NCBI GenBank assembly: GCA_903862845.1
Contig: CAIOZS010000147.1
Coordinates: 1 to 43,844, forward strand
DNA from: an uncultured Thermoleophilia bacterium
GTDB taxonomy: Bacteria; Actinomycetota; Thermoleophilia; UBA2241
Direction of reading: 5' to 3'
Length of the DNA stretch: 43,844 nucleotides
Positions 33,221 to 41,173 of this stretch are shown piece by piece. Positions within the stretch are counted from its first letter, which is position 1. Each line of letters starts with the position of its first letter. The notes under the pieces are model-generated. The model saw only the letters and a program-made list of their open reading frames with translations, was not told the DNA's origin and did no database searches. Both the position numbers and the translations under genes were made by a program.

Positions 33221-33257
33221 CGTGCCCTCCGGCGACCGGGTAGCCGTGCCCTCCGGC
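33221..33257. repeat. 13-bp direct repeat, 24-bp period
   Basis: CGTGCCCTCCGGC occurs at 33221-33233 and 33245-33257, just upstream of the KdpD-like gene and against the HD-GYP stop. Read on the minus strand each copy holds GGAGGG. It may be a regulator site or a simple duplication. Confidence 0.6.
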
Positions 33258-35231
33258 TCAGTCCTCGGCGAAGACGAAGCCCCGCGCGAACACCCGCTCG
33301 CAGGCGGCCACGGCGGCGGCGTCGAAGCGCACGCCGGCGCCGGAGCGCACCTCCGCGAGCGCCGCCTCGAGGCCGAGGGCCGGCCGATAGGGCCGGTGCG
33401 AGGCCATGGCCTCGACGACGTCGGCGACGGCGAGGATGCGGGCCTCCGGCAGGATGTCCTCGCCGGCCAGCCCCCGCGGGTAGCCGGAGCCGTCCTGGCG
33501 CTCGTGGTGCTGCCGCGCCATCTCGGCGACCGGCCAGGGGAAGTGGATCGGCGCCAGGATCTCGAAGCCGGCCTGGGCATGTACCTTGATCAGCTCGAAC
33601 TCCGTGGTCGAAAGGAGTCCCGGCTTGGCGAGGATCTCGGCGGGGATCTTGATCTTGCCGGCGTCATGCAGCATGCCGCCGACGCGCAGGCCTTCGGCGG
33701 CCTGCTCGCCGAGGCCCATCTGCAGCGCCATGGCCGCGGCCAGCTCGCCGACGCGGCGCTGGTGACCGGCGGTGTAGGGATCGCGCACCTCGACGGTGCG
33801 CGCCAAGGCGGCGATCACCCCCTCGGTGATGCTCTGCTGCAGGGCGAGGCTCTCGAGAAGCGCCCCCTCCGCCCGCTTGCGCTCCGTCTGGTCGATCATG
33901 ACGGTGAGGAAGGACCGCTGCCCCTGGCTCTCGATGATCTCCCCGGAGAAGAGGCCGTCGAGGATGGCGCCATCTTTGCATCTGACCTTGAGCTCCCAAT
34001 CGCTAGCGCGGCCCTGAGCCTGCAGTTGCTCCGCCACGGCGCGCAGCCGTTCCGTCTCGACAAAAAGACCCAGGTCCTCGGGGGAGCGGCCGAGGACCTG
34101 TTCGCGCGTGTAGCCGAGCGTGCTCAGAAAGGCGTCGTTGACGTCGGTGAAGCGCTGATCCGGCAAGCGCTGATCCGGCAGGTTGCTCAGCGCCGTCGAG
34201 ACGGGGTTGCTACGGAACAGGCGCTCGAACTTCTGCAGAGCCTCCTCCTCGGTGAGGTCCTTGGAGACGCCAAAGACGCACTCGGCGCCGTCCCAGCGGC
34301 CGTACCACACGCGGGTCTCGACCGCGACCAGCGCCCCCGACTTGCTCTGCAGCGGCAAAGGGAAGCTCGCCCGCTCGCCGCGGGATACCGCGGCGAAGAT
34401 AGCCTCGGCCTCGCCGCGCTTTGCGGCGGGGTAGAGGTCGAGCACCTGCATCCGCGAGAGCTCGGCGGCGCTGTAGCCCAGCCTCGCCGAGGTGGCGGGA
34501 TTCGCGCAGACGAGACGGCCGTCGGAAGTGGTCACCGTGATAACGTCATCGACGGTCTCGAAGAAGGTGCGGTAGTTCCGCTCGCTCTCGCGGAGCGCCT
34601 CCTCCGCAAGGACGTTCTCCTGGACACTGGCGAAGGTCACGTGGTAGCGGATGGGCTCGTCGCCGGCGGCGCCCCGCGGGCGGCTCTCGAAGTGCGCCCA
34701 GAAGGGCTCGGGGCCGACGGGCTGCAGGCGCATCTTGCAGCTTTGCGGCGCGCCGGTCTGCTTGAGCAGCTTGTCCTGCCGGTAGAAGACGTCCTGGTCC
34801 GCCGCGAAGACGAAAGCAATGAACCGCCGCCCGACAAGGTCCTGCCGCTCCACGCCCAGCAGGTGCGCCGCCGTGAGGTTGGCATCGCCGACGAGGCCCT
34901 CGTCGCTCAGGGTAAGGTAGCCCACGGGCGCCAGGTCGAAGAGCGCGAAGTACTTCTCGCGCTGCGCCTCCAGCTCGAGCTGCGCGCGGCGCAGCTCCTC
35001 GTTCTGCATCTCGAGCTCGATCTGGTGGACGCGCAGCTCGTGGACGGCGGCGGGGTCCTGGGGCACGGGCAAGGAGTGCGAGGAGGAGGAGGCGGAGGCG
35101 GCGGAGGCAAAGAGCCCGTCGAGGTGCTCCTCGGCCTGGCGGCGCAGCTCGTCTGACGAGAGCAGCTGCCGCATCTCGCCGGCCGCGTCCGCTGCGGCCT
35201 TCTTCTTGCGCGGACGCCGGGCGCCGGCCAT
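33258..35231 (-). CDS. PAS-PAS-PAS-HD-GYP c-di-GMP phosphodiesterase (657 aa)
   Basis: Cytoplasmic sensor predicted to hydrolyse c-di-GMP. Lys-rich N-terminus, a Ser-rich insertion (~45-60) and the HELRVHQIELEMQNEELR coiled coil, PAS (~100-215), PAS (~220-335), PAS (~340-455), HD-GYP (~465-650). Signatures MLHDAGKIKIP (~521) and HHERQDGSGYP are intact. A 15-bp tandem duplication (34152-34181) repeats LPDQR within the third PAS. ATG 35231 overlaps the stop of a 34-codon ORF (ATGA), lacks a Shine-Dalgarno and matches the paralogue starts; the frame stays open to 35414 without conservation. It is separated from its relatives at 1-15.5 kb but keeps their leader, implying duplication with its control region. 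Confidence 0.94.
   Translation of the reverse strand: MAGARRPRKKKAAADAAGEMRQLLSSDELRRQAEEHLDGLFASAASASSSSHSLPVPQDPAAVHELRVHQIELEMQNEELRRAQLELEAQREKYFALFDLAPVGYLTLSDEGLVGDANLTAAHLLGVERQDLVGRRFIAFVFAADQDVFYRQDKLLKQTGAPQSCKMRLQPVGPEPFWAHFESRPRGAAGDEPIRYHVTFASVQENVLAEEALRESERNYRTFFETVDDVITVTTSDGRLVCANPATSARLGYSAAELSRMQVLDLYPAAKRGEAEAIFAAVSRGERASFPLPLQSKSGALVAVETRVWYGRWDGAECVFGVSKDLTEEEALQKFERLFRSNPVSTALSNLPDQRLPDQRFTDVNDAFLSTLGYTREQVLGRSPEDLGLFVETERLRAVAEQLQAQGRASDWELKVRCKDGAILDGLFSGEIIESQGQRSFLTVMIDQTERKRAEGALLESLALQQSITEGVIAALARTVEVRDPYTAGHQRRVGELAAAMALQMGLGEQAAEGLRVGGMLHDAGKIKIPAEILAKPGLLSTTEFELIKVHAQAGFEILAPIHFPWPVAEMARQHHERQDGSGYPRGLAGEDILPEARILAVADVVEAMASHRPYRPALGLEAALAEVRSGAGVRFDAAAVAACERVFARGFVFAED
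34152..34181. repeat. 15-bp in-frame tandem duplication
   Basis: GCGCTGATCCGGCAA is followed directly by GCGCTGATCCGGCAG, giving LPDQRLPDQR in the third PAS domain of the HD-GYP protein; the paralogues have a single copy. Confidence 0.85.
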
Positions 35232-35335
35232 CAGGTGCCGCGGTCGATGTGGGTGACCGTGGGCATCATGACGCGCCACTTCTCGAGCGCGTCGGCCAGC
35301 GCCGCGCCCGCAGTCTGCACGCATCCCGCCCTCAC
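35231..35335 (-). CDS. Short ORF (34 aa, GTG start) coupled to PAS-HD-GYP gene
   Basis: Starts with GTG behind GGGGGAGA, contains the amphipathic segment ALADALEKWRVMMPT, and ends THIDRGT with its TGA overlapping the sensor ATG. Composition and position match the short ORFs at 2610, 4913, 11319 and 15451. Confidence 0.5.
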   Translation of the reverse strand: MRAGCVQTAGAALADALEKWRVMMPTVTHIDRGT

Positions 35336-35419
35336 GTCTCCCCCTCTCCCCGGTTGCCGTCGCCGGCCCCTGGAGTCCATGCTGTCCATCCCACCCGCGG
35401 GGGGGGGGGGGCAAGCATA
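35336..35419 (-). promoter_or_regulatory. Conserved promoter/leader with C-tract upstream of PAS-HD-GYP gene
   Basis: TATGCT (35414-35419, minus strand) as -10, preceded by CCCAAGC and followed by a run of 13 C (13 G on plus, 35399-35411). The leader then carries GGATGGAC and GGGCCGGCGACGGC. Same order as the leaders at 2724, 7313 and 15580. Confidence 0.45.
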
Positions 35420-35530
35420 CATCCGGCTTGGGATGCCCCGCACGGCCGCATGACGCTCGTCGGCGCGGCGGTTCGCGGCGTCGAGGGTGGCCAGCGGCGC
35501 CTTCCTGCGCAGGGCCAGCTCCAGGTTCGG

Positions 35531-38422
35531 CTAGTTTGCCGCCTCGAGCCGCGCCAGCGTCTTTCCCAGCGCCTGAATCTGGCGCGCGAACGCGGCCAGG
35601 TCGCCGGCGCGCAGCGCTGCCTGGGCGGCCGCGTACTGCGCGTTGGCGCGCGTGATGAGCGCGGCTGCGGCGGCGCTGGTCGCGCCCGAAGACGGGGGCG
35701 TCCCGGGCGCGGACGACTGCGTCCCGGGCGGCGGCGCGCCGCCGAAGATCGTGGCGAGCGCCTCGCCCAGCGTCGGCGCCATCACCACGTTCTGCTGCTG
35801 CCCCGTCGGCAGATTCGGCGTTGCCGACGGCGAGCGGTAGAAGACGATCACGCGCTGGATCTGCGGCAACGCCGTGGTGGAGGACTGCAGGTATAGAGGC
35901 TGGACGTACAGCAGCGAGTTCTGGATCGGCACCGTGAGCAGGTTGCCGAAGATGACGCGCGAGCCTTGCTGGCCCCAGAGCGTGCGCTGCGCCGAGATCA
36001 CCGGGTCCTGGTTGATGGCCGCCTCCACCTGGGCCGGGCCGTACACATTGAGACTCGACGGGAACTCGAAGCTCACGGCGCGGCCGTAGTTGGGCTGGTC
36101 CGATTGCGCGCCCAGCCAGGCGATCATGTTGGCGCGCCCGTTGGGCGTGTAAGGCAAGATGAGCACGAGCTCCTCACGTGTCTGGCCGGGCAACCTCATG
36201 ATCATGTAGTAGGCGCTCGCCGGCGCGGGCCCCGACATCGAGAGGTTGCCGGGGATCTCCCACTGGTTGCCCTTGTTGTACAGCAGGGCCGTGTCGGTGA
36301 CGTGATACGTCGCGAACATCTCGGCTTGGGTCCGGAACAAGTCCTCGGGGTAGCGCACGTGCTGGTGCAGCGTCGCCGGCATCTGCGAGGCCGGCAAGAA
36401 GACGCCGGGGAAGATCCGCTGGTAGGTGCGGATGAGCGGATCCTGCGGGTCGAACACGTAGAAGCGCAGCGACCCGTTGTAGGCGTCGACGACGACCTTG
36501 ACCGAGTTGCGGATGTAGTTGATGCCGCTGTTGGGCTCCGCGTAGGGGATGCGGCTGGTGGTGGTGTAGGCGTCGGCGATCCAGTAGAGCCTGCCGCCGG
36601 CGACGACCATATAGGGGTTCGCGTCGAACCGAAGGAACGGCGCGGCCGCCGCGAGGCGCGCCTTGATGTTGTTCAGGATGATCACGCGGCTCTGGCTGGT
36701 GATGGCCGAGGAAGTGAAGAAGCGGATGTCGCCGAAGCGCACGGCGAAGGCGAGCCGGTTCAGGAAGCGGCTGATCGGGATGCCGCCGCTCCCGGTGTAG
36801 GGCGAGTACACGTCGCCGTTCGGCCCCGGATAGTCGAAGGTGGGGTACTTTGTCTTCACCAGGGCGTAGTTGATACCGAGGAGACCGTAGTAGATCCGCG
36901 GCTGCGTGATGGCCAGCGTCGGCGCCGACGACACGCTCGGGACGTTCTGCACGAGAAAGTCGGGAGAGCCGCCCGAGGCCACCTGGTTCACCGCCGAGAC
37001 CGCGACCCCGTACCCGTGCGCGTAGGTGATGTGCTGGTTGACCCAGGTCTGTGCCTGCGACGGCAGACCGGCGACGCGCAGCTCGCGCGGCGCCAGCATG
37101 GTCTGGGTGTACACGCCGTTCACCAGGTAGCGGTCGACGCTCACCGTTGAGAACGAGTAATAGGGCCTCAGCTCCTGGAGCTGGCTGTAGCTGCGGAGCA
37201 GCACTTGTGGATCCCACAGGCGGATGTTGCGTACCGTCACGCTGTTGGCCTTGAGCGCCGCCGCCGAGAGGTCGCCCTGAAGCGAGTACGGGGTCTTGGA
37301 GATCGCCGTGAGGTCGTAGGCCGCGCGGGTGGCGGCGATGTTGAAGGCGATGTACGGCGTCTCCTTGGCGATCTGGTTGGGGTTGACGATGAGGGCCTGC
37401 CAGGCGGCGGGCACGATGCCGAGCAGCACGATCACCGCAGCCAGCCAGATGCCGAGCGCCGCCGCCGGCCACCACGGATGCCGGCGGCGCACGGCGTTGT
37501 AGACCAGGGCGCCGGCCAGCACGAAGGCGAGCACCATCATCACGCGGATCATCGGCAGGCGCAGGTGCACGTCCGTGTAGCCTGCGCCGAACACCACGCC
37601 CGCCTTCGAGTAGAGCAGGTTCCACGCCTCGAAGAGGTAGCCCAGCCCGCCGAGCACGAACAGCGCCGCCGCGAGTGCCGAGATATGGATGGCGGCGCCC
37701 TCCTCCACGTGGAAACCCCTGACGCGCGAGACGTGCTCGGCGACGTGCACCACCGCCGGTGCGCCGTTCCACTGCTCCGTCTGGCGGCGCCCGGACGGCT
37801 CTCTCATCTCCACCTCGAGGCCGCCGACGGCCAGGTGTGCTGCGATCGAGAGGATCAGGGCCACCACCAGCGAGGCGAACAGGAACCCATACACGTACTC
37901 CCAGGCCGGCAGGCGGAAGACGTAAAACGACAGGTCGTGATGGAAGATGGGGTCGCGGAGCCCGAACGGCACGCCGTCCAAGGCCCGTGCGAAGACCATC
38001 CACGCCCCGGCCGCCGAGCCTCCGGCGATGAGCGCCCCGGCGAGCGCCACCAGCAGTCCTACGCGCCCGACCCAGCGCACCGCGGATTCGTGCACCATCT
38101 CGATGACGTCGATGCCCTCCACCGGACGGTACTTCGGCGCCAGCCGCCGCGCGATCTCGAGATTGCCGTAGACGACGGCGAAGAACGCGGCGGCCAGCGT
38201 CGGCCCCGCGACCACGCCTATCGAGAGGCGCTTCCAGAAGATCGTCCGCAGGCCCACCTCTCCGAACCACAGCCAGTCGACGTAGAGCCGCGCGAGGATC
38301 ACGCCGAGCACGACGAGGATGACGGTGATGAGCGCAGCGACGGCCAGGCGTCGCCGCAGGCGGCCGCCGCGGCGCGCGGGCTCGGCGCCGTCGGTGATGT
38401 CCGAGGTCGTGACCACGCTCAC
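35531..38422 (-). CDS. UPF0182-family membrane protein (963 aa)
   Basis: Belongs to the UPF0182/COG1615 family, widespread in actinobacteria, of unknown function. About seven membrane helices in the first ~340 residues (from RLAVAALITVILVVLGVIL), with the family segment YVDWLWFGEVGLRTIFWKR. A large extracellular domain follows (~345-890) with PYIAFNIAATRAAYDL, YLVNGVYTQTMLAPREL, YGLLGINYALV and GNQWEIPG. A Pro/Ser/Ala linker and a short helical tail end the protein. GTG 38422 is the start, with GGCGGAGG about 6 nt upstream. No partner is suggested by the neighbours. Confidence 0.92.
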   Translation of the reverse strand: MSVVTTSDITDGAEPARRGGRLRRRLAVAALITVILVVLGVILARLYVDWLWFGEVGLRTIFWKRLSIGVVAGPTLAAAFFAVVYGNLEIARRLAPKYRPVEGIDVIEMVHESAVRWVGRVGLLVALAGALIAGGSAAGAWMVFARALDGVPFGLRDPIFHHDLSFYVFRLPAWEYVYGFLFASLVVALILSIAAHLAVGGLEVEMREPSGRRQTEQWNGAPAVVHVAEHVSRVRGFHVEEGAAIHISALAAALFVLGGLGYLFEAWNLLYSKAGVVFGAGYTDVHLRLPMIRVMMVLAFVLAGALVYNAVRRRHPWWPAAALGIWLAAVIVLLGIVPAAWQALIVNPNQIAKETPYIAFNIAATRAAYDLTAISKTPYSLQGDLSAAALKANSVTVRNIRLWDPQVLLRSYSQLQELRPYYSFSTVSVDRYLVNGVYTQTMLAPRELRVAGLPSQAQTWVNQHITYAHGYGVAVSAVNQVASGGSPDFLVQNVPSVSSAPTLAITQPRIYYGLLGINYALVKTKYPTFDYPGPNGDVYSPYTGSGGIPISRFLNRLAFAVRFGDIRFFTSSAITSQSRVIILNNIKARLAAAAPFLRFDANPYMVVAGGRLYWIADAYTTTSRIPYAEPNSGINYIRNSVKVVVDAYNGSLRFYVFDPQDPLIRTYQRIFPGVFLPASQMPATLHQHVRYPEDLFRTQAEMFATYHVTDTALLYNKGNQWEIPGNLSMSGPAPASAYYMIMRLPGQTREELVLILPYTPNGRANMIAWLGAQSDQPNYGRAVSFEFPSSLNVYGPAQVEAAINQDPVISAQRTLWGQQGSRVIFGNLLTVPIQNSLLYVQPLYLQSSTTALPQIQRVIVFYRSPSATPNLPTGQQQNVVMAPTLGEALATIFGGAPPPGTQSSAPGTPPSSGATSAAAAALITRANAQYAAAQAALRAGDLAAFARQIQALGKTLARLEAAN

Positions 38423-38585
38423 GCGCGGACCTCCGCCGGCGACCGGTCAGTCGTTGCCGGCCGCGCCGGCGGGAGCGCGTCGCTCGGCCTGCCCGCGTGT
38501 GCCATCGCCCCTTCCTTGTCCGCTGGTACGAAGCTACACCCGGCATGTTCCCCGAGCGGCCTGCATCCAAGACTCGCCGCGCTGC

Positions 38586-39344
38586 CTACTGCGCCGTCAT
38601 CGCGCCGTCGGCGACCAGCACGGTACCGGTGACGAACGACGACTCGTCCGAGGCGAGGAAGAGCGCGCAGTGGGCGATCTCCCGCGGCTCGCCGGGGCGG
38701 CCGATGGGCTGGAAGGAGTCGATCGTGTCATACACGTGCTGGAGGCCGCCCAGCATTTCGGCGTGGGCGTAGTTGACCGGCGTGTCGACCCAGCCCGGGG
38801 CGATGGCATTGCAGCGGATGCCCTTCTTCGCGTAGTCGAGCGCGATCCCCTTGGAGAGCATTACGATCGCGCCTTTGGAGGCGGCGTAGACGGTGAGGAA
38901 AGGCTCGGCGACGATGCCGTTCACCGAGGTCGTGTTGATCAGCGAGCCGCCGCCGCCGCGCAGCATGTGCGGGATCGCGTAGCGGCATCCGTACATCGTG
39001 CCCTTGACGTTGACGTTGAGCGTGCGGTCGATGACCTCGTCGGGCACCTCGTGGAACACGCCGGGCAGGTTGACCCCGGCATTGTTGAACGCCACGTGCA
39101 GCCCGCCCCAGCGCGCGACTGTGCCATCGGTGTACGCGCGCACCTGCTCGGGGTCCGAGATGTCGGCCTGCACCGCGAAGGCGGCGTCGCCGATCTCGAG
39201 AGCCGTCTCGGCGTTGGACTCGCCGTTGATGTCGACGCAGGTCACGCGCGCGCCCTCTTCCGCGAAGCGGATGGCGGTGGCCTTGCCGATGCCGGATCCC
39301 GCACCCGTGACGATCGTCACCTTGCCGTCCAGGCGTCCGCTCAT
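38586..39344 (-). CDS. Short-chain dehydrogenase/reductase (252 aa)
   Basis: Cytoplasmic NAD(P)-dependent oxidoreductase. Rossmann motif TGAGSGIG (~13-20); Asp in CVDINGES (~37) favours NAD(H); NNAG (~88); catalytic Ser in INTTSVNG (~140) and YAASKG (Tyr ~152, Lys ~156); PGWVDTP (~185). Typical length for a classical SDR. ATG 39344 follows GGAGGAG; upstream codons in frame are not conserved. The substrate cannot be read from the sequence. Divergent from the HAD phosphatase gene. Confidence 0.93.
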   Translation of the reverse strand: MSGRLDGKVTIVTGAGSGIGKATAIRFAEEGARVTCVDINGESNAETALEIGDAAFAVQADISDPEQVRAYTDGTVARWGGLHVAFNNAGVNLPGVFHEVPDEVIDRTLNVNVKGTMYGCRYAIPHMLRGGGGSLINTTSVNGIVAEPFLTVYAASKGAIVMLSKGIALDYAKKGIRCNAIAPGWVDTPVNYAHAEMLGGLQHVYDTIDSFQPIGRPGEPREIAHCALFLASDESSFVTGTVLVADGAMTAQ

Positions 39345-39369
39345 GGGAGCTCCTCCACTTGTTGTGATT

Positions 39370-39399
39370 GCCGGCGCGGCCGCGGTGGGCCGCGCCGGC
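39370..39399. repeat. 12-bp-arm inverted repeat in SDR/HAD divergent region
   Basis: GCCGGCGCGGCC (39370-39381) and GGCCGCGCCGGC (39388-39399) are perfectly complementary with a 6-nt loop, 26 bp upstream of the SDR start. It would form a strong hairpin in the SDR leader or serve as an operator; function unknown. Confidence 0.55.
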
Positions 39400-39450
39400 A
39401 CCAGTGAACCCCACCGCGAGCGCCGGGGCAAGGTCTGGCCGCAACGGTGG

Positions 39451-39456
39451 TATACA
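39451..39456 (+). promoter_or_regulatory. -10 box of leaderless HAD gene
   Basis: TATACA ends six bases before the GTG start. With no ribosome-binding site present, this spacing fits transcription starting on the GTG. No clear -35. Confidence 0.45.
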
Positions 39457-39462
39457 GACGAC

Positions 39463-40116
39463 GTGGACTTCGACGCAGTGATCTTCGATCTCGACGGCAC
39501 CCTCGTCGACACGCTCGAGGACCTGGCCGACGCCATGAACCGGGTCCTCAGCGGTCAACAGGTGCCCGTTCACAGCCACGCGACGTACAAGCTGCTGATC
39601 GGGAAGGGGATCCGCAACCTGGTCGCCCAGGCGCTCCCCGCCGAGAAGCGCAGCGCCGAGACGATCTCCGGATGCTACGAGCGCATGCTCGCCGACTACG
39701 GCGAGCACTTCCTGGTCAAGACCCGGCGTTATGACGGCGCCGCCGAGCTGGTGAGCGGTCTGCGCGCCGCCGGCGTCAAGCTGGCCGTGTTCTCCAACAA
39801 GTCACACGAGCTGACCCGGCTGATCGTCGAGAGCCTGTTCGGCGCGGGCGACTTCGACGTCGTCATGGGAGCGCAGCCCGGCGTGCCCCTGAAGCCCGAT
39901 CCCGCGGTGGCTCTGGCCATCAGCGACCGGTTGGGCGTCGCCCCCGGCCGCGTCGTCTTCCTCGGCGATTCGGGCATCGACATGCTCACCGCGAGCGCGG
40001 CGGGGATGATCGCCGTGGGCGCCGCGTGGGGCTTCAGGACGAAGGACGAGCTGGTCGAGAACGGCGCGAGCCTGGTGCTCGACCATCCGCTGGAGCTGCT
40101 CGAGCTGCGAGGGTGA
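39463..40116 (+). CDS. HAD-superfamily phosphatase, phosphoglycolate phosphatase-like (217 aa)
   Basis: Cytoplasmic phosphohydrolase of the Gph type. Motif I FDLDGTLVDT (nucleophile Asp ~9, acid Asp ~11), motif II AVFSNKS (~117), motif III LKPDP (~145), motif IV FLGDSGIDM (~168). The helical cap (~15-85) fits subfamily IA. Start is GTG 39463, the only in-frame start just ahead of motif I. No Shine-Dalgarno is seen, but TATACA (39451-39456) ends 6 nt before it, which would give a leaderless mRNA. The natural substrate may be 2-phosphoglycolate or another small phosphate ester. Confidence 0.92.
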   Translation: MDFDAVIFDLDGTLVDTLEDLADAMNRVLSGQQVPVHSHATYKLLIGKGIRNLVAQALPAEKRSAETISGCYERMLADYGEHFLVKTRRYDGAAELVSGLRAAGVKLAVFSNKSHELTRLIVESLFGAGDFDVVMGAQPGVPLKPDPAVALAISDRLGVAPGRVVFLGDSGIDMLTASAAGMIAVGAAWGFRTKDELVENGASLVLDHPLELLELRG

Positions 40117-40117
40117 C

Positions 40118-40135
40118 GCCGGCGCGGCCGCCGGC
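40118..40135. terminator. Hairpin between convergent HAD and IMPase genes
   Basis: GCCGGCG (40118-40124) pairs with CGCCGGC (40129-40135) around CGGC, directly after the HAD stop. No T-tract. Confidence 0.5.
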
Positions 40136-40150
40136 CTCGGGCGCGCGCCG

Positions 40151-41014
40151 CTACGCGAGCGCTCCCGTCTCGCGCAGCAGCTCGAGGAACGCCGGCATGA
40201 GCGCGTGGTGCGCGGCTACGACCGCAGGACCGCGCCCGTGAACCGCGCGCGGGAAGGCCAGCTCGGCGCCGGCCGCCTGCGCGATGACGCCGCCGGCGGC
40301 GTGGTCCCACGGCGAGAGGTCGAGCTCCCAGTACGCATCGACGTGGCCGGCGGCAACATGGCAGAGATCGAGTGCCGCCGCCCCGCCGCGGCGGATGTCG
40401 CGGACGCGGCCCAGCACCTGGGCCACGACGGCGCCCTGGCGCTCGCGCTGAGCGGCCTCATACGAGAAGCCGGTGGCCACCAGCGCGGTCGCCAGATCGG
40501 GCTGTTCTCGTACGTGAATCGGCCGGTCGTCGCAGACGGCTCCGCACTCGCTGATCGCCGCATACAGGCGTCCCGCGCTCGTGTCGAAGACGACGCCGAC
40601 CCGCGGCTGCCCGTCGATCTCGACGGCGATGGACACCGCGTAGGCCGGGTAGCCGTAGATGTAGTTGGTGGTCCCGTCGAGCGGGTCGATGATCCATCGG
40701 ACCCCGCTCGTGCCTTCGCCGGTCGCGCCCTCCTCGCCGAGCACGGCGTCGTCCGGCCGCAGGTCGCGCAGCCGCTCGACGATCAGGCGCTCCGCCTCGC
40801 GGTCCACCTGGCTCACGAGATCGGTGGGCGAGGACTTCGTCTCGATGCGCAGGGCGCTCTGCAGCCCCTCGACATGCGCCCGGCCGGCGTCGCGGGCAAG
40901 GGCGGTCGCGAGGGTCATGAGCGCGCGTAGGTCAGGCCGCGCCGCAGCCCAGAGATCGACGTGGGCAGGCGGGAGCGGCTCTGCCTGCGGATCGTTGCGG
41001 CATTCGGCGGCCAT
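40151..41014 (-). CDS. Inositol-monophosphatase family protein (287 aa)
   Basis: Mg2+-dependent, Li+-sensitive type sugar or inositol phosphatase, cytoplasmic. Metal-binding motifs: GEEG (~93), WIIDPLDGTTNYIYGYP (~107-123) and WELDLSPWDHAAGG (~235-248). Lys/Ser/Asp in KSSPTDLVSQVD (~60-71). Length is typical. It could act on inositol phosphate, histidinol phosphate (HisN-type) or 3'-phosphoadenosine phosphate; the sequence alone does not decide. ATG 41014 follows AGGAGGGTG at good spacing. Divergent from the FrnE-like gene. Confidence 0.92.
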   Translation of the reverse strand: MAAECRNDPQAEPLPPAHVDLWAAARPDLRALMTLATALARDAGRAHVEGLQSALRIETKSSPTDLVSQVDREAERLIVERLRDLRPDDAVLGEEGATGEGTSGVRWIIDPLDGTTNYIYGYPAYAVSIAVEIDGQPRVGVVFDTSAGRLYAAISECGAVCDDRPIHVREQPDLATALVATGFSYEAAQRERQGAVVAQVLGRVRDIRRGGAAALDLCHVAAGHVDAYWELDLSPWDHAAGGVIAQAAGAELAFPRAVHGRGPAVVAAHHALMPAFLELLRETGALA

Positions 41015-41173
41015 CGATCACCCTCCTCGCGGGGCGTCTGAGAAGACGGATGGAAGACGCTGCTTCGTATGGTAGCGCACCGGCGCCGCGACCTCCGATG
41101 TCCGCATAGCGAAGCTCCTCGACGGGCATGGTCATCGTGAGGGTGTCGTTGAAGCGAGAGGAGACAGACCGTG

